NCBI GenBank assembly: GCA_041392065.1
Contig: JAWKMU010000001.1
Span: forward strand, 434,001-498,000
Direction of reading: 5' to 3'
Length of the DNA stretch: 64,000 nucleotides
Source of the DNA: CAJQLB01 sp041392065
Lineage (GTDB): Bacteria; Bacteroidota; Bacteroidia; Flavobacteriales; Flavobacteriaceae
A program made the translations under genes and the position numbers. Each line of letters begins with the position of its first letter. Position 1 is the stretch's first letter. This document shows positions 51,208 through 59,683 of this stretch, piece by piece. The notes beneath the pieces were generated by a model. The model saw only the letters and a program-made list of their open reading frames with translations. It had not been told where the DNA came from and searched no databases.

Positions 51208-52086
51208 ATGGCTTCTGGATTTTTTGCACTACTAGACGATATTTCTGTATTGATGGACGATGTGGTTACCATGAGTAAGATTACCACCAAAAAAACGGCA
51301 GGTATTCTTGGTGATGATTTGGCTGTAAATGCAGAAAAAGCATCAGGATTTGTATCCTCAAGAGAATTGCCTGTGCTTTGGGCAATTACCAAAGGTTCTT
51401 TTTTAAACAAGTTGATTATTTTACCCATTGCCTTTTTATTAAGTGCCTTTTTGCCTTGGGCTGTGACTGTGATTTTGGTTTTAGGTGGCGTGTATTTAGC
51501 CTTTGAAGGTGCCGAAAAAATATACGAATATTTTGTGCCTCATGAACATGAATCACCGATTGCTAAGACTAAGAGTTTATCAGAAGCTCATATTTTAGAA
51601 GTAGAGAAAAAGAAGATTAAGTCGGCAATTATTACCGATTTTATTCTTTCGGTAGAAATTGTGATCATTGCTCTTGGTACTGTGGTCGGGGAAGATCTTT
51701 TGTTTCAAATTTTGGTAGTAAGTATAGTGGCTATAATTGCTACTGTTGGTGTTTATGGTATTGTGGCCTTAATTGTGAGGATGGACGATTTAGGTTTACG
51801 ATTGGTGCAACTTAGTAATGGTAATAAAGGGTTTTTAAGATTTGTTGGAAAAATGCTAGTAAATGCTTTGCCTTTAGTTATTAAGTCACTCTCTGTAATT
51901 GGTACCATAGCACTTTTGTTAGTTGCTGGAGGTATATTTGTGCATAACCTTGACTTCTTACATCATTTTTTAGAATCATGGCCAGGATTTATTAGGGATT
52001 TTATTGTTGGTTTGGCTGTTGGTGTGTTAGCACTAATTGTGTTTAAGGCTGTAAAAGCACTTGTTAAGTTGATAATTAAGAAGTGA
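51208..52086 (+). CDS. DUF808 (YedI-like) membrane protein
   Basis: This 292-residue protein starts ASGFFALLDDISVLMDDVVTMSKI and has KKTAGILGDDLAVNAEKASGF, the DUF808 signature. About six membrane helices follow. E. coli YedI is the known relative; its biochemical function is not settled. It stands alone, with a family A repeat after its stop. Confidence 0.92.
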   Translation: MASGFFALLDDISVLMDDVVTMSKITTKKTAGILGDDLAVNAEKASGFVSSRELPVLWAITKGSFLNKLIILPIAFLLSAFLPWAVTVILVLGGVYLAFEGAEKIYEYFVPHEHESPIAKTKSLSEAHILEVEKKKIKSAIITDFILSVEIVIIALGTVVGEDLLFQILVVSIVAIIATVGVYGIVALIVRMDDLGLRLVQLSNGNKGFLRFVGKMLVNALPLVIKSLSVIGTIALLLVAGGIFVHNLDFLHHFLESWPGFIRDFIVGLAVGVLALIVFKAVKALVKLIIKK

Positions 52087-52092
52087 AAATAA

Positions 52093-52159
52093 AACCACCT
52101 CGTCTTTAGTTTCTATTGAATGAAACTAAATCCATTACTCCTTAATAAGTAGGAGAGTT
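52093..52159 (+). repeat. Family A double-hairpin repeat, copy 4 (solo)
   Basis: AACCACCTCGTCTTTAGTTTC and GAAACTAAATCC form hairpin 1; TACTCCTTAATAAGTAGGAGA forms hairpin 2. Relative to copies 2 and 3 the second stem carries compensating changes (ACTCCT with AGGAGT-type pairing is kept). It lies between the convergent DUF808 and lptB genes and may also serve as a terminator for both. Confidence 0.85.
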
Positions 52160-52169
52160 GTTTTGATGT

Positions 52170-52910
52170 CTAAAACTCCAATTTCTTTTTACGAAGTTCA
52201 AAATTTTGACCAAGATATACTTTACGAACCATTGCATCTGCAGCGAGTTCTTCTGGTTTTCCAGCTTTAAGTATACTGCCTTCAAACATGAGGTAAGTTC
52301 TGTCTGTTATGGCTAAGGTTTCCTGCACGTTGTGGTCTGTGATTAAAATGCCTATGTTCTTTTTGGTGAGTTTGGCTACGATGCGCTGAATATCTTCAAC
52401 AGCAACAGGATCGACTCCAGCAAAAGGCTCATCCAATAAAATAAAACTTGGATCAGTAGCCAAAGCACGAGCAATTTCGGTACGACGACGCTCACCACCA
52501 GATAATAAATCGCCTCTATTTTTACGTATATGACCTAAGCCAAATTCTTCAATTAAGGATTCCATTTTATCATGCTGTTCCTTTTTTGATAGCTTTGTCA
52601 TTTGAAGTACACTTAAAATGTTGTCTTCAATACTTAACTTTCTAAATACTGAAGCCTCCTGAGCTAAGTAACCAATACCACTTTGCGCTCGCTTGTACAT
52701 TGGGTAATTTGTAATTTCCTTGTCTTCTAAAAAAATTTTTCCTCCATTAGGTTTAATGAGCCCAACAATCATGTAAAACGAAGTGGTTTTTCCAGCACCA
52801 TTAGGACCAAGCAGTCCTACAATTTCACCTTGATGTACTTCAAGGGACACATCCTTAACTACTTTTCGTCCGCTGTAGGACTTCATTAAATTATTAGCTC
52901 TTAATACCAT
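52170..52910 (-). CDS. lptB: Lipopolysaccharide export ABC ATPase LptB
   Basis: This ATPase powers extraction of lipopolysaccharide from the inner membrane with LptFG. From ATG 52910 it has 246 residues; the frame is open to 52949 but ATG 52910 (MVLRANNLMKSYSGRK) matches the family start. Walker A is GPNGAGKTT, the signature is LLSGGERRRTEIARAL and Walker B is FILLDEPFAGVD, followed by the LptB-type LITDHNVQETL. It is the last gene of the minus-strand group kdsD-tatC-cmd-lptB. Confidence 0.93.
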   Translation of the reverse strand: MVLRANNLMKSYSGRKVVKDVSLEVHQGEIVGLLGPNGAGKTTSFYMIVGLIKPNGGKIFLEDKEITNYPMYKRAQSGIGYLAQEASVFRKLSIEDNILSVLQMTKLSKKEQHDKMESLIEEFGLGHIRKNRGDLLSGGERRRTEIARALATDPSFILLDEPFAGVDPVAVEDIQRIVAKLTKKNIGILITDHNVQETLAITDRTYLMFEGSILKAGKPEELAADAMVRKVYLGQNFELRKKKLEF

Positions 52911-52983
52911 ATCTGTGTAATGAACGCTAAAAATAGTAAAATCATACAATCTACTTCTTTAACATTGCTTATTTATAAATTAT

Positions 52984-53331
52984 TTAACCTTGTTGCTCTA
53001 AGGCATCCCAAAACTCGTAAGCACGACGCAAATGTGGAATCACAATGGTGCCACCAACTAAGGTTGCAATGCTTAAAGCCTCAACCACTTCTTCTTTTTT
53101 TAATCCTTCTTTATAGCTGGTTTCAAGATGGTATTTAATGCAATCGTCACATCTTAAAACTGCTGAGGCTACCAAGCCTAATAGCTCTTTGGTTTTTACA
53201 TCTAAGGCTCCAGCTTGGTAGGCATTTGTATCTAAATTAAAAATGCGCTTTATGATTTTGTTGTTATCGGCAAGAATTTTGTCATTCATTTTTGCGCGAT
53301 AGTCGTTAAATTCTTCTACGATATTAGTCAT
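52984..53331 (-). CDS. Carboxymuconolactone decarboxylase/AhpD-like protein
   Basis: From ATG 53331 (MTNIVEEFNDY) this is a 115-residue helical protein with the CxxC motif CDDCIKYHLETSYKEG, as in AhpD-like and CMD-type proteins. The CxxC with a following His suggests a thiol-disulphide role. The start overlaps the end of tatC by 8 bases; an extended frame to 53379 would run inside tatC. The substrate is unknown. Confidence 0.85.
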   Translation of the reverse strand: MTNIVEEFNDYRAKMNDKILADNNKIIKRIFNLDTNAYQAGALDVKTKELLGLVASAVLRCDDCIKYHLETSYKEGLKKEEVVEALSIATLVGGTIVIPHLRRAYEFWDALEQQG

Positions 53332-54169
53332 GTTTTTTCTCTTTACTTCCGACTTTTCGGGATTGATTTTTGATAACAATTTTTGAAATATAAATACTTA
53401 CCTCATAAAGAATAAGTATTGGTATGGCAACAATAATCTGACTGGCAACATCTGGAGGTGTAATTATTGCAGACAAAATCAGTACGATAACTAAAGCGTA
53501 TTTTCTGTATTTTTTTAAAAATTCAGGAGTAACCAAACCTATTTTGGTTAAAAAGTAAATAATGATTGGTAGCTCGAATACCAAACCTGATGCGATAGCT
53601 GCTGATCTTACTAAGCCAATATAAGAGCTAATGTCTACTTGATTTTCTACGACATCTGAAATATTGTAATTTGCCAAAAAGTTGATAGATAAAGGCGTTA
53701 CAATATAATAGCCAAACAATACACCAATAAAGAATAGAAAAGTACAAACAACAATAAAACCACGTGAGTGCTTGCGTTCATTTTCATGCATTCCAGGACT
53801 AATAAATTTCCATAACTGATAAATAACATAAGGAAATGCAATAATGAAACCAGCATAAATAGAAGTCCAAACATCGGCTGAAAATTGTCCAGCCATCGTT
53901 CTGTTTTGTATGATCATAGGCATTTCATCAGCACAAAAAGTAGTTTCTATATTAAAAAACTTTCCAGCTTTACATAACAAGCTGTAAGTCGGAAAATCCA
54001 TTTCCTTAGGTGCAAAAATGATATACTTAAATATAGATCTACTAAAAATAAAAGCTAATGTAGCAACAATCATTATTGCAGAAGTAGCTCTTATTAGATG
54101 CCATCTTAAATCTTCAAGATGGTCTAAAAAAGACATTTCGTTTACACTCTTTTTTTCTTTCTTCGCCAT
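53324..54169 (-). CDS. tatC: Sec-independent protein translocase TatC
   Basis: This 281-residue integral membrane subunit of the twin-arginine translocase recognises the RR signal. The N-terminus has MSFLDHLEDLRWHLIRA (about 12-28) with the essential Glu, and YAGFIIAFPYVIYQLWKFISPGMHENERKHS follows; six helices fit the family. An insertion around residues 55-95 with two Cys is longer than in E. coli TatC and common in Bacteroidota. It overlaps kdsD by 1 base. Confidence 0.95.
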   Translation of the reverse strand: MAKKEKKSVNEMSFLDHLEDLRWHLIRATSAIMIVATLAFIFSRSIFKYIIFAPKEMDFPTYSLLCKAGKFFNIETTFCADEMPMIIQNRTMAGQFSADVWTSIYAGFIIAFPYVIYQLWKFISPGMHENERKHSRGFIVVCTFLFFIGVLFGYYIVTPLSINFLANYNISDVVENQVDISSYIGLVRSAAIASGLVFELPIIIYFLTKIGLVTPEFLKKYRKYALVIVLILSAIITPPDVASQIIVAIPILILYEVSIYISKIVIKNQSRKVGSKEKKHD

Positions 54170-55134
54170 TATATGATACCTTCTTTTATTAAATCATGGA
54201 TGTGAACCACACCTGCGTATTTTCCTTTTTTTTCAACCAGTAATTGAGAAATTCCATAAGTCTCCATAATCTCCTTTGCCTCAATTGCCATGGCATCGTG
54301 AGCAATACATTTAGGATTTGGACTCATAATGTCCTTTGCGGTATGCGAGCTAAAATTGTCTGTTTTACTCAACATTCGTCTTAAATCACCATCAGTAATA
54401 ATACCAATTACTTTACTATCTTCAACTACAGCTGTTACACCAAGCATTTTTGCAGATATTTCTACAATGACATCTTTTACATTAGTGTTGGCTTTAACTT
54501 CTGGTTTTTGGTTTACAGTAGATATATCGCTAACTCTTAAATACAATTTTTTTCCTAAAGCACCTCCTGGATGATATTTAGCAAAGTCTTTGCTCGAAAA
54601 ACCACGCAATTCCAATAAGCAAACAGCAAGCGCATCACCAATTACCAATTGCGCAGTAGTGCTTGTTGTAGGAGCCAAATTGTTTGGGCAGGCTTCTTTT
54701 TCAACAAAAGTGTTTAAAACAAAGTCTGCACGTTGTGCCAAAAAAGATTCTTTGTTGCCAGTTATGGCTATCATTTTGTTTGGACCATTGTTAATGAGTT
54801 GCACCAAAACTTTTATTTCAGGAGTATTACCACTTTTAGAAATGCAAACCACTATATCGTCTTTAAGAATAAGCCCTAAGTCGCCATGAATTGCATCAGC
54901 GGCATGCATAAAAATTGCTGGAGTACCTGTCGAGTTTAATGTCGCAACAATTTTATTGGCAATAATGGCACTTTTCCCAATACCTGTAATGATAACACGA
55001 CCCTTTGAATTGTAAATGAGTTGCACAGCACTTGCAAAATCATCATCCAATAAGTTGACTAAATTGGCTATCGCTTCACTTTCTAAATTGATTGTGGACT
55101 TGGCAATACTTAGGATTGATTTTTTCGAGCTCAA
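54169..55134 (-). CDS. kdsD: Arabinose-5-phosphate isomerase (KdsD/KpsF)
   Basis: The enzyme interconverts ribulose-5-phosphate and arabinose-5-phosphate, the first step to Kdo in lipopolysaccharide. This 321-residue protein has an SIS domain (about 30-165, GRVIITGIGKSAIIANKI, VCISKSGNTPEIK, ACPNNLAPTTSTTAQL) and two CBS domains (about 205-320). It is the first gene of the minus-strand operon that ends with lptB, which fits a lipopolysaccharide role. Confidence 0.93.
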   Translation of the reverse strand: MSSKKSILSIAKSTINLESEAIANLVNLLDDDFASAVQLIYNSKGRVIITGIGKSAIIANKIVATLNSTGTPAIFMHAADAIHGDLGLILKDDIVVCISKSGNTPEIKVLVQLINNGPNKMIAITGNKESFLAQRADFVLNTFVEKEACPNNLAPTTSTTAQLVIGDALAVCLLELRGFSSKDFAKYHPGGALGKKLYLRVSDISTVNQKPEVKANTNVKDVIVEISAKMLGVTAVVEDSKVIGIITDGDLRRMLSKTDNFSSHTAKDIMSPNPKCIAHDAMAIEAKEIMETYGISQLLVEKKGKYAGVVHIHDLIKEGII

Positions 55135-55294
55135 AATTTATAATTTTAGGTTTGATGCATATAAAGATTTTACTATCTTTAAATGTTATACAAAAAAACG
55201 AAAAAAAATTATGAGAGGTCTCTTATAAAAAAGAAAAAAGTAATTAAAAACTTTTTTAGTTTTATGTAGAGCAATAATACCAATTGAGGGATTA

Positions 55295-57493
55295 ATGAGT
55301 ATTGAAACACAAAATCTACAGGCAGCACTAAAAAAACATTTTGGTTTTTCAAGTTTTAAAGGTCTGCAAGAACAAGTTATTAAAAGTATAGTTTCTGGGC
55401 ATAATACGTTTGTGATCATGCCAACAGGTGGTGGCAAATCTTTATGCTATCAGCTTCCAGCTCTCATGAAAGAAGGTACTGCCATTGTAGTTTCTCCTTT
55501 AATAGCATTAATGAAAAACCAAGTAGATGCAATGAGAGGTGTATCGCAAGAAGAAGGAATTGCACATGTTTTAAATTCTTCTTTAAACAAAACAGAAGTA
55601 AAACAAGTAAAATCAGACATTGTAAATGGTACTACAAAGCTTCTCTATGTAGCACCAGAATCGTTAACCAAAGAGGAATATATCGATTTTCTACGTGAGG
55701 TAAAAATCTCATTTGTGGCTATTGACGAAGCACACTGCATCAGTGAATGGGGACACGATTTTAGACCAGAGTACAGAAACTTAAAGCAAATTATAAAACG
55801 ATTAGGTAAAGACATTCCTATAATTGGGCTTACTGCTACTGCAACACCAAAAGTGCAGGAAGATATCCTTAAAAATTTAGGGATGACAGATGCTAATACC
55901 TTTAAAGCTTCTTTTAATAGACCAAATTTATTTTATGAGGTTCGCCCTAAAACCAAAAATGTCGATGCGGATATTATAAGGTTTATAAAACAAAACGAAG
56001 GAAAATCCGGAATTGTGTATTGTTTGAGTAGAAAGCGTGTAGAAGAATTAGCACAAGTGCTTCAGGTTAATGGCATTAAAGCTGTGCCTTATCATGCTGG
56101 ATTAGATGCCAAAACAAGGGTTAAGCACCAAGATATGTTTTTAATGGAAGATTGTGATGTTGTAGTTGCCACTATCGCCTTTGGAATGGGAATAGATAAA
56201 CCAGATGTGCGTTTTGTGATTCATCACGATATCCCAAAAAGTATAGAGAGTTATTACCAAGAAACAGGTAGAGCTGGACGTGATGGAGGTGAAGGTCATT
56301 GTTTGGCCTATTACGCCTATAAAGACATTGAAAAGTTAGAAAAATTCATGTCTGGTAAGCCTGTTGCAGAGCAAGAAATAGGTCATGCACTTTTGCAAGA
56401 AGTGGTGGCTTTTGCTGAAACCTCTATATCAAGGCGTAAATTTATATTACATTACTTTGGTGAAGAATTTGACAATGAAACTGGCGAAGGTGGTGATATG
56501 GATGACAATGTGCGAAATCCTAAAAAACGGGTTGAAGCACAAAATCAAGTGAAAATGCTCATAGATACTGTTAAGGAAGCCAATGAAAGATATAAAAGCA
56601 AAGATTTAGTTAGGGTAATGATTGGTAAGGAAAATGCCCTTATAAATTCACATAAAACAAACGAGCAACCTTATTTTGGTATAGGTAGCAATTTTGAAGA
56701 TAAGTATTGGATGGCTCTGATAAGGCAGGTTTTGGTTGCAGGATTATTGCGTAAGGATATTGAAACTTACGGAGTTTTAAAAGTCACTAAATCTGGATTG
56801 AATTTTATAAAACAACCTCAATCTTTTATGATGACTGAAGACCATGTCTTTGATGAAGTAGATGATGATGTTGTAACTGCAGCCAAAAGTGGAGGCTCTG
56901 TGGTAGACGAAGCTTTGATGAAAATGCTTAAAGACTTACGTAAGCAAAATGCAAAGAAACTTGGCGTGCCTCCTTTTGTTATTTTTCAAGACCCATCACT
57001 TGAAGATATGTCGCTTAAATATCCAATTACTTTAGATGAGCTAAGCAATGTGCATGGAGTAGGCGAAGGAAAAGCCAAAAAATATGGAAAGGATTTTGTT
57101 CAACTTATAGCTAAATATGTCGAAGAAAACGAAATTGAAAGATTAGACGATTTTGTTGTAAAATCTACAGGGTCTAACTCTTCATTAAAATTGTACATAA
57201 TTCAAAATATTGATAGAAAATTACCATTAGACGATATAGCTTCTGCAAAAGGTATGAATATGCAAGATTTTATAAAAGAAATGGAAGCTATAGTTTATTC
57301 TGGTACAAAATTAAATATCGATTATTGGATAGATGAAATTTTGGACGAAGACCAACAAGAAGAAATTCATGATTACTTTATGGAATCTGATTCAGATAAA
57401 ATAGATACAGCGATTAAAGAGTTTGATGGTGATTATGACGATGAAGAACTACGATTGTATCGTATTAAGTTTATTAGTGAAGTGGCGAATTAA
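55295..57493 (+). CDS. recQ: ATP-dependent DNA helicase RecQ, lacking the zinc-binding cysteines
   Basis: This 732-residue helicase has Walker A GGGKSLCYQLPAL (about 47-59), DEAHCISEWGHDFRPEY, the helicase C block YCLSRKRVEELA and AFGMGIDKPDVRFVIHHD, then QETGRAGRDG. An RQC winged-helix region and an HRDC domain (about 545-625) follow. Where E. coli RecQ has its four zinc Cys, residues about 375-410 read SISRRKFILHYFGEEFDNETGEGG-type sequence with no Cys. The acidic C-terminal tail of about 100 residues is an addition. It is divergent from kdsD. Confidence 0.95.
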   Translation: MSIETQNLQAALKKHFGFSSFKGLQEQVIKSIVSGHNTFVIMPTGGGKSLCYQLPALMKEGTAIVVSPLIALMKNQVDAMRGVSQEEGIAHVLNSSLNKTEVKQVKSDIVNGTTKLLYVAPESLTKEEYIDFLREVKISFVAIDEAHCISEWGHDFRPEYRNLKQIIKRLGKDIPIIGLTATATPKVQEDILKNLGMTDANTFKASFNRPNLFYEVRPKTKNVDADIIRFIKQNEGKSGIVYCLSRKRVEELAQVLQVNGIKAVPYHAGLDAKTRVKHQDMFLMEDCDVVVATIAFGMGIDKPDVRFVIHHDIPKSIESYYQETGRAGRDGGEGHCLAYYAYKDIEKLEKFMSGKPVAEQEIGHALLQEVVAFAETSISRRKFILHYFGEEFDNETGEGGDMDDNVRNPKKRVEAQNQVKMLIDTVKEANERYKSKDLVRVMIGKENALINSHKTNEQPYFGIGSNFEDKYWMALIRQVLVAGLLRKDIETYGVLKVTKSGLNFIKQPQSFMMTEDHVFDEVDDDVVTAAKSGGSVVDEALMKMLKDLRKQNAKKLGVPPFVIFQDPSLEDMSLKYPITLDELSNVHGVGEGKAKKYGKDFVQLIAKYVEENEIERLDDFVVKSTGSNSSLKLYIIQNIDRKLPLDDIASAKGMNMQDFIKEMEAIVYSGTKLNIDYWIDEILDEDQQEEIHDYFMESDSDKIDTAIKEFDGDYDDEELRLYRIKFISEVAN

Positions 57494-57503
57494 GGCCATG
57501 TGT

Positions 57504-57545
57504 TTTTAGTTTTTGGTTTCTGGTTTTTGGTTTGAGGTTTGAGGT
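57504..57545 (+). repeat. Heptanucleotide array, six units (TTTTGGT/TTGAGGT)
   Basis: Six exact 7-base units (TTTTAGT, TTTTGGT, TTCTGGT, TTTTGGT, TTGAGGT, TTGAGGT) start 10 bases after the recQ stop. Although the unit sequence differs from the CAACAGA arrays, the period is the same. Confidence 0.8.
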
Positions 57546-57622
57546 TGTTGGAACCTGAAATTTTTTATTGATACTTCTTAAATTTCATTTCTATTTTCGT
57601 TGCAAATTATGTTTTTTTAAAA

Positions 57623-57657
57623 CTTCTAGCTTCAAACTTCGGTCTTCTATCTTCATT
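57623..57657 (+). repeat. Heptanucleotide array, five units (CTTCNNN)
   Basis: Five 7-base units (CTTCTAG, CTTCAAA, CTTCGGT, CTTCTAT, CTTCATT) end 3 bases before the -7 box of the immunophilin gene, so the array lies where the -33 region would be. Confidence 0.75.
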
Positions 57658-57660
57658 TAC

Positions 57661-57668
57661 TATCTTTG
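57661..57668 (+). promoter_or_regulatory. Predicted -7 box of the cyclophilin-FKBP gene
   Basis: TATCTTTG is a perfect Bacteroidota -7 box 24 bases before ATG 57693. The heptad array immediately upstream replaces a recognisable -33 element. Confidence 0.55.
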
Positions 57669-57692
57669 CAAACTCATTAAAAAAACAAAGAA

Positions 57693-58625
57693 ATGCAAGA
57701 CGGTTTATACGCAAAATTCAATACCTCAAAAGGGGAAATATTAGTTGCTTTAGAGTACAAAAAAACACCAGGAACGGTAGGAAATTTTGTTGCTTTGGCA
57801 GAAGGAAATTTAGAAAACTCAGCTAAACCACAAGGAACACCATATTATGATGGCTTAAAGTTTCATAGAGTGATTTCAGATTTTATGATACAAGGAGGTT
57901 GCCCTTTAGGTACTGGAACAGGAAATCCTGGGTATCAATTTGATGATGAGTTTCATGCAGACCTGAAACATGATGGTCCTGGAATTCTCTCTATGGCAAA
58001 CGCTGGACCTGGAACTAACGGAAGTCAGTTTTTTATTACACATATCGAAACACCTTGGTTAGATAATAATCACACTGTGTTTGGAAAAGTGAAGCAAGGA
58101 CAAGATATTGTAAATGCTATTGCACAAGGTGATACTATTGATTCTCTTGAAATTATAAGAGTAGGAGAAGAGGCTGAAAATTTTAACGCTGTTGAGGCTT
58201 TCAGAACTTTTGAAGGCTCAAGAGAAAAACGTTTGGCAGAAGAGAGAGCAAAACGTGAAGCCACTTTAGATAAAATCGCAACAGGATTTGAGTCAACAAA
58301 CAGTGGATTGCGTTATAAAATCATTCAAAAAGGAAATGGCTTAAAAGCAGAAAAAGGTAAAACAGTTTCTGTGCATTATAAGGGACAATTAGCAGATGGA
58401 ACTGTTTTTGATTCGTCATATAAACGTAATCAACCAATTGATTTTCCACTAGGAATGGGACAAGTTATTGCTGGTTGGGATGAAGGTATTGGTTTACTTA
58501 AAGTAGGAGATAAGGCACGTTTTGTAATTCCGAGTGATTTGGCTTATGGTTCAAGAGGAGCAGGTGGTGTTATTCCACCAGATGCAACTCTTATTTTTGA
58601 TGTTGAGTTGATGAATGTAAAGTAA
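57693..58625 (+). CDS. Cyclophilin-FKBP fusion peptidyl-prolyl isomerase
   Basis: This 310-residue protein carries two unrelated prolyl isomerase folds. Residues 1-165 are a cyclophilin (GNFVALAEG, KFHRVISDFMIQGG with the catalytic Arg, GPGTNGSQFFITHIETPWLDNNHTVFG). A charged helical linker (about 170-205) follows. Residues 215-310 are an FKBP (VSVHYKGQLADGTVFDSS, GQVIAGWDEGIGLLKVGDKARFVIP, AYGSRGAGGVIPPDATLIFDVEL). No signal peptide is present, so it should act in the cytoplasm as a folding factor. Such dual-family immunophilins are known in flavobacteria. Confidence 0.93.
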   Translation: MQDGLYAKFNTSKGEILVALEYKKTPGTVGNFVALAEGNLENSAKPQGTPYYDGLKFHRVISDFMIQGGCPLGTGTGNPGYQFDDEFHADLKHDGPGILSMANAGPGTNGSQFFITHIETPWLDNNHTVFGKVKQGQDIVNAIAQGDTIDSLEIIRVGEEAENFNAVEAFRTFEGSREKRLAEERAKREATLDKIATGFESTNSGLRYKIIQKGNGLKAEKGKTVSVHYKGQLADGTVFDSSYKRNQPIDFPLGMGQVIAGWDEGIGLLKVGDKARFVIPSDLAYGSRGAGGVIPPDATLIFDVELMNVK

Positions 58626-58677
58626 GTAGTGAACCAATTTTTGATTTCAAAAATGGTGTGAATCGCTTATCCTGAAT

Positions 58678-58700
58678 GTCACACTGAGCCTGTCGAAGTG
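58678..58700 (+). repeat. Family F repeat, copy 2 (GTCACACTGAGCCTGTCGAAGTG)
   Basis: This matches the copy at 44294 with one base different (GTCGAAG instead of GTCAAAG). It lies 53 bases after the immunophilin stop and has no coding content. Confidence 0.75.
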
Positions 58701-58779
58701 GAGTCAAAGGATATAAAGATTAAAAACACAATTCAGTATCAATTTTTTATAAAAAACTGTAACTAATAGTTATAAAAAA

Positions 58780-58807
58780 AGTCTCATTTTTAGTGAGGCT
58801 TTTTTTT
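58780..58807 (+). terminator. Rho-independent terminator after the immunophilin gene
   Basis: AGTCTCA and TGAGGCT form a 7-bp stem with one T-G wobble around TTTTTAG, followed by at least seven T residues; a run of A precedes it, so it may work in both directions. The next gene starts 34 bases after the T-tract. Confidence 0.85.
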
Positions 58808-58841
58808 CTTATATTATCTCAATCTATTCAATTTAAAAAAA

Positions 58842-59537
58842 ATGAAATCTGTAACCCTTTTATTTTTTGCTATTTCAATTGTTTCTTGTTCAAAATCTGT
58901 GAATTACTCTGAGGAACATATAAAAGAAACATCAGGTCGTTATTTATATGGTCCAGACGAAGTATTTGAAGTATACTATGAGAACAACAATTTGTATTTA
59001 TCTTGGAGAAATGTAAATAATATAAAACCTGTTGTTATTGATGAAAACACTTTTTTTGTTGCAGATATGTATAAAAAGCTTCGCTTTGTTAGAGATAATA
59101 ACAATCAACTTTATTTGTCTATTATAGACCCTGAGAACGAAGATAAAATCACTTACGATTATTTAAAGCTGTCAGACACCTTCTATCTGCCAAGTGAGCA
59201 TTTGGCTAAAGAAAATTTTGATAAAGCACTGGAAGGCTATAAATCAATTAAGCAAATGGATTCTACCATTTATATGATTGATGAAGGGGATCTTAATAGG
59301 CTTGGTTATAAGTATTTAAGAGATAAAAATTACCAGAATGCTATCGTTGTTTTTAAAATGAATGTTGAGCTATATCCAGAAAGTGGCAATGTTTATGATA
59401 GTTTGGCAGATGCTTATTTAAGAAGCGGAGACAGTTTACAAGCCTATACTAATTATAAAAAGTCACTTGAGATTGACCCAGAAAATTCAAGAGCATCAAA
59501 ATATATTAAAGCTTATGATAAAGACGTAAATAATTAA
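58842..59537 (+). CDS. TPR-containing lipoprotein
   Basis: This 231-residue protein has a lipoprotein signal MKSVTLLFFAISIVSC (Cys16). A beta-rich middle (GRYLYGPDEVFEVYYENNNLYLSWRN...) resembles domains attached to beta-lactamase-like or DUF3471-type proteins. Two or three TPR units cover about residues 145-225 (YLRDKNYQNAIVVFKMNVELYPESGNVYDSLADAYLRSGD and YKKSLEIDPENSRA). It would sit on the periplasmic side of a membrane as a scaffold. The partner is unknown. Confidence 0.8.
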   Translation: MKSVTLLFFAISIVSCSKSVNYSEEHIKETSGRYLYGPDEVFEVYYENNNLYLSWRNVNNIKPVVIDENTFFVADMYKKLRFVRDNNNQLYLSIIDPENEDKITYDYLKLSDTFYLPSEHLAKENFDKALEGYKSIKQMDSTIYMIDEGDLNRLGYKYLRDKNYQNAIVVFKMNVELYPESGNVYDSLADAYLRSGDSLQAYTNYKKSLEIDPENSRASKYIKAYDKDVNN

Positions 59538-59567
59538 TTCCTGTAAGTTTCTCTTGTCCTAATTATT

Positions 59568-59609
59568 TTGCATTTCAAGGAATAAAATTCTTTTAATGCA
59601 ATTTTTTTT
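59568..59609 (+). terminator. Rho-independent terminator after the TPR lipoprotein gene
   Basis: TTGCATT (59568-59574) pairs with AATGCAA (59595-59601), with an inner GAAT-AAA-ATTC hairpin in the loop, and eight T residues follow. It ends about 18 bases before the promoter of the next gene. Confidence 0.75.
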
Positions 59610-59627
59610 ACCACTTATCTTCATTTT

Positions 59628-59658
59628 TTTGACTGCCATAAGTTTACTACTAATTTAG
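59628..59658 (+). promoter_or_regulatory. Promoter of the AttH-like gene (TTTG-N19-TAATTTAG)
   Basis: TTTG (59628-59631), a 19-base spacer and TAATTTAG (59651-59658) fit the Bacteroidota consensus TTTG-N19-TAnnTTTG with one mismatch. The ATG at 59684 follows 25 bases later. Confidence 0.55.
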
Positions 59659-59683
59659 GGAAGTTAATTAATCCCTAATAGTC

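Noticed and set aside
55135..55294. Terminator or regulatory RNA in the kdsD-recQ divergent spacer
   Set aside because: AAAAAGT/ACTTTTT and AGAG/CTCT pairings exist but are very AT-rich and weak, and a terminator makes no sense between divergent genes.
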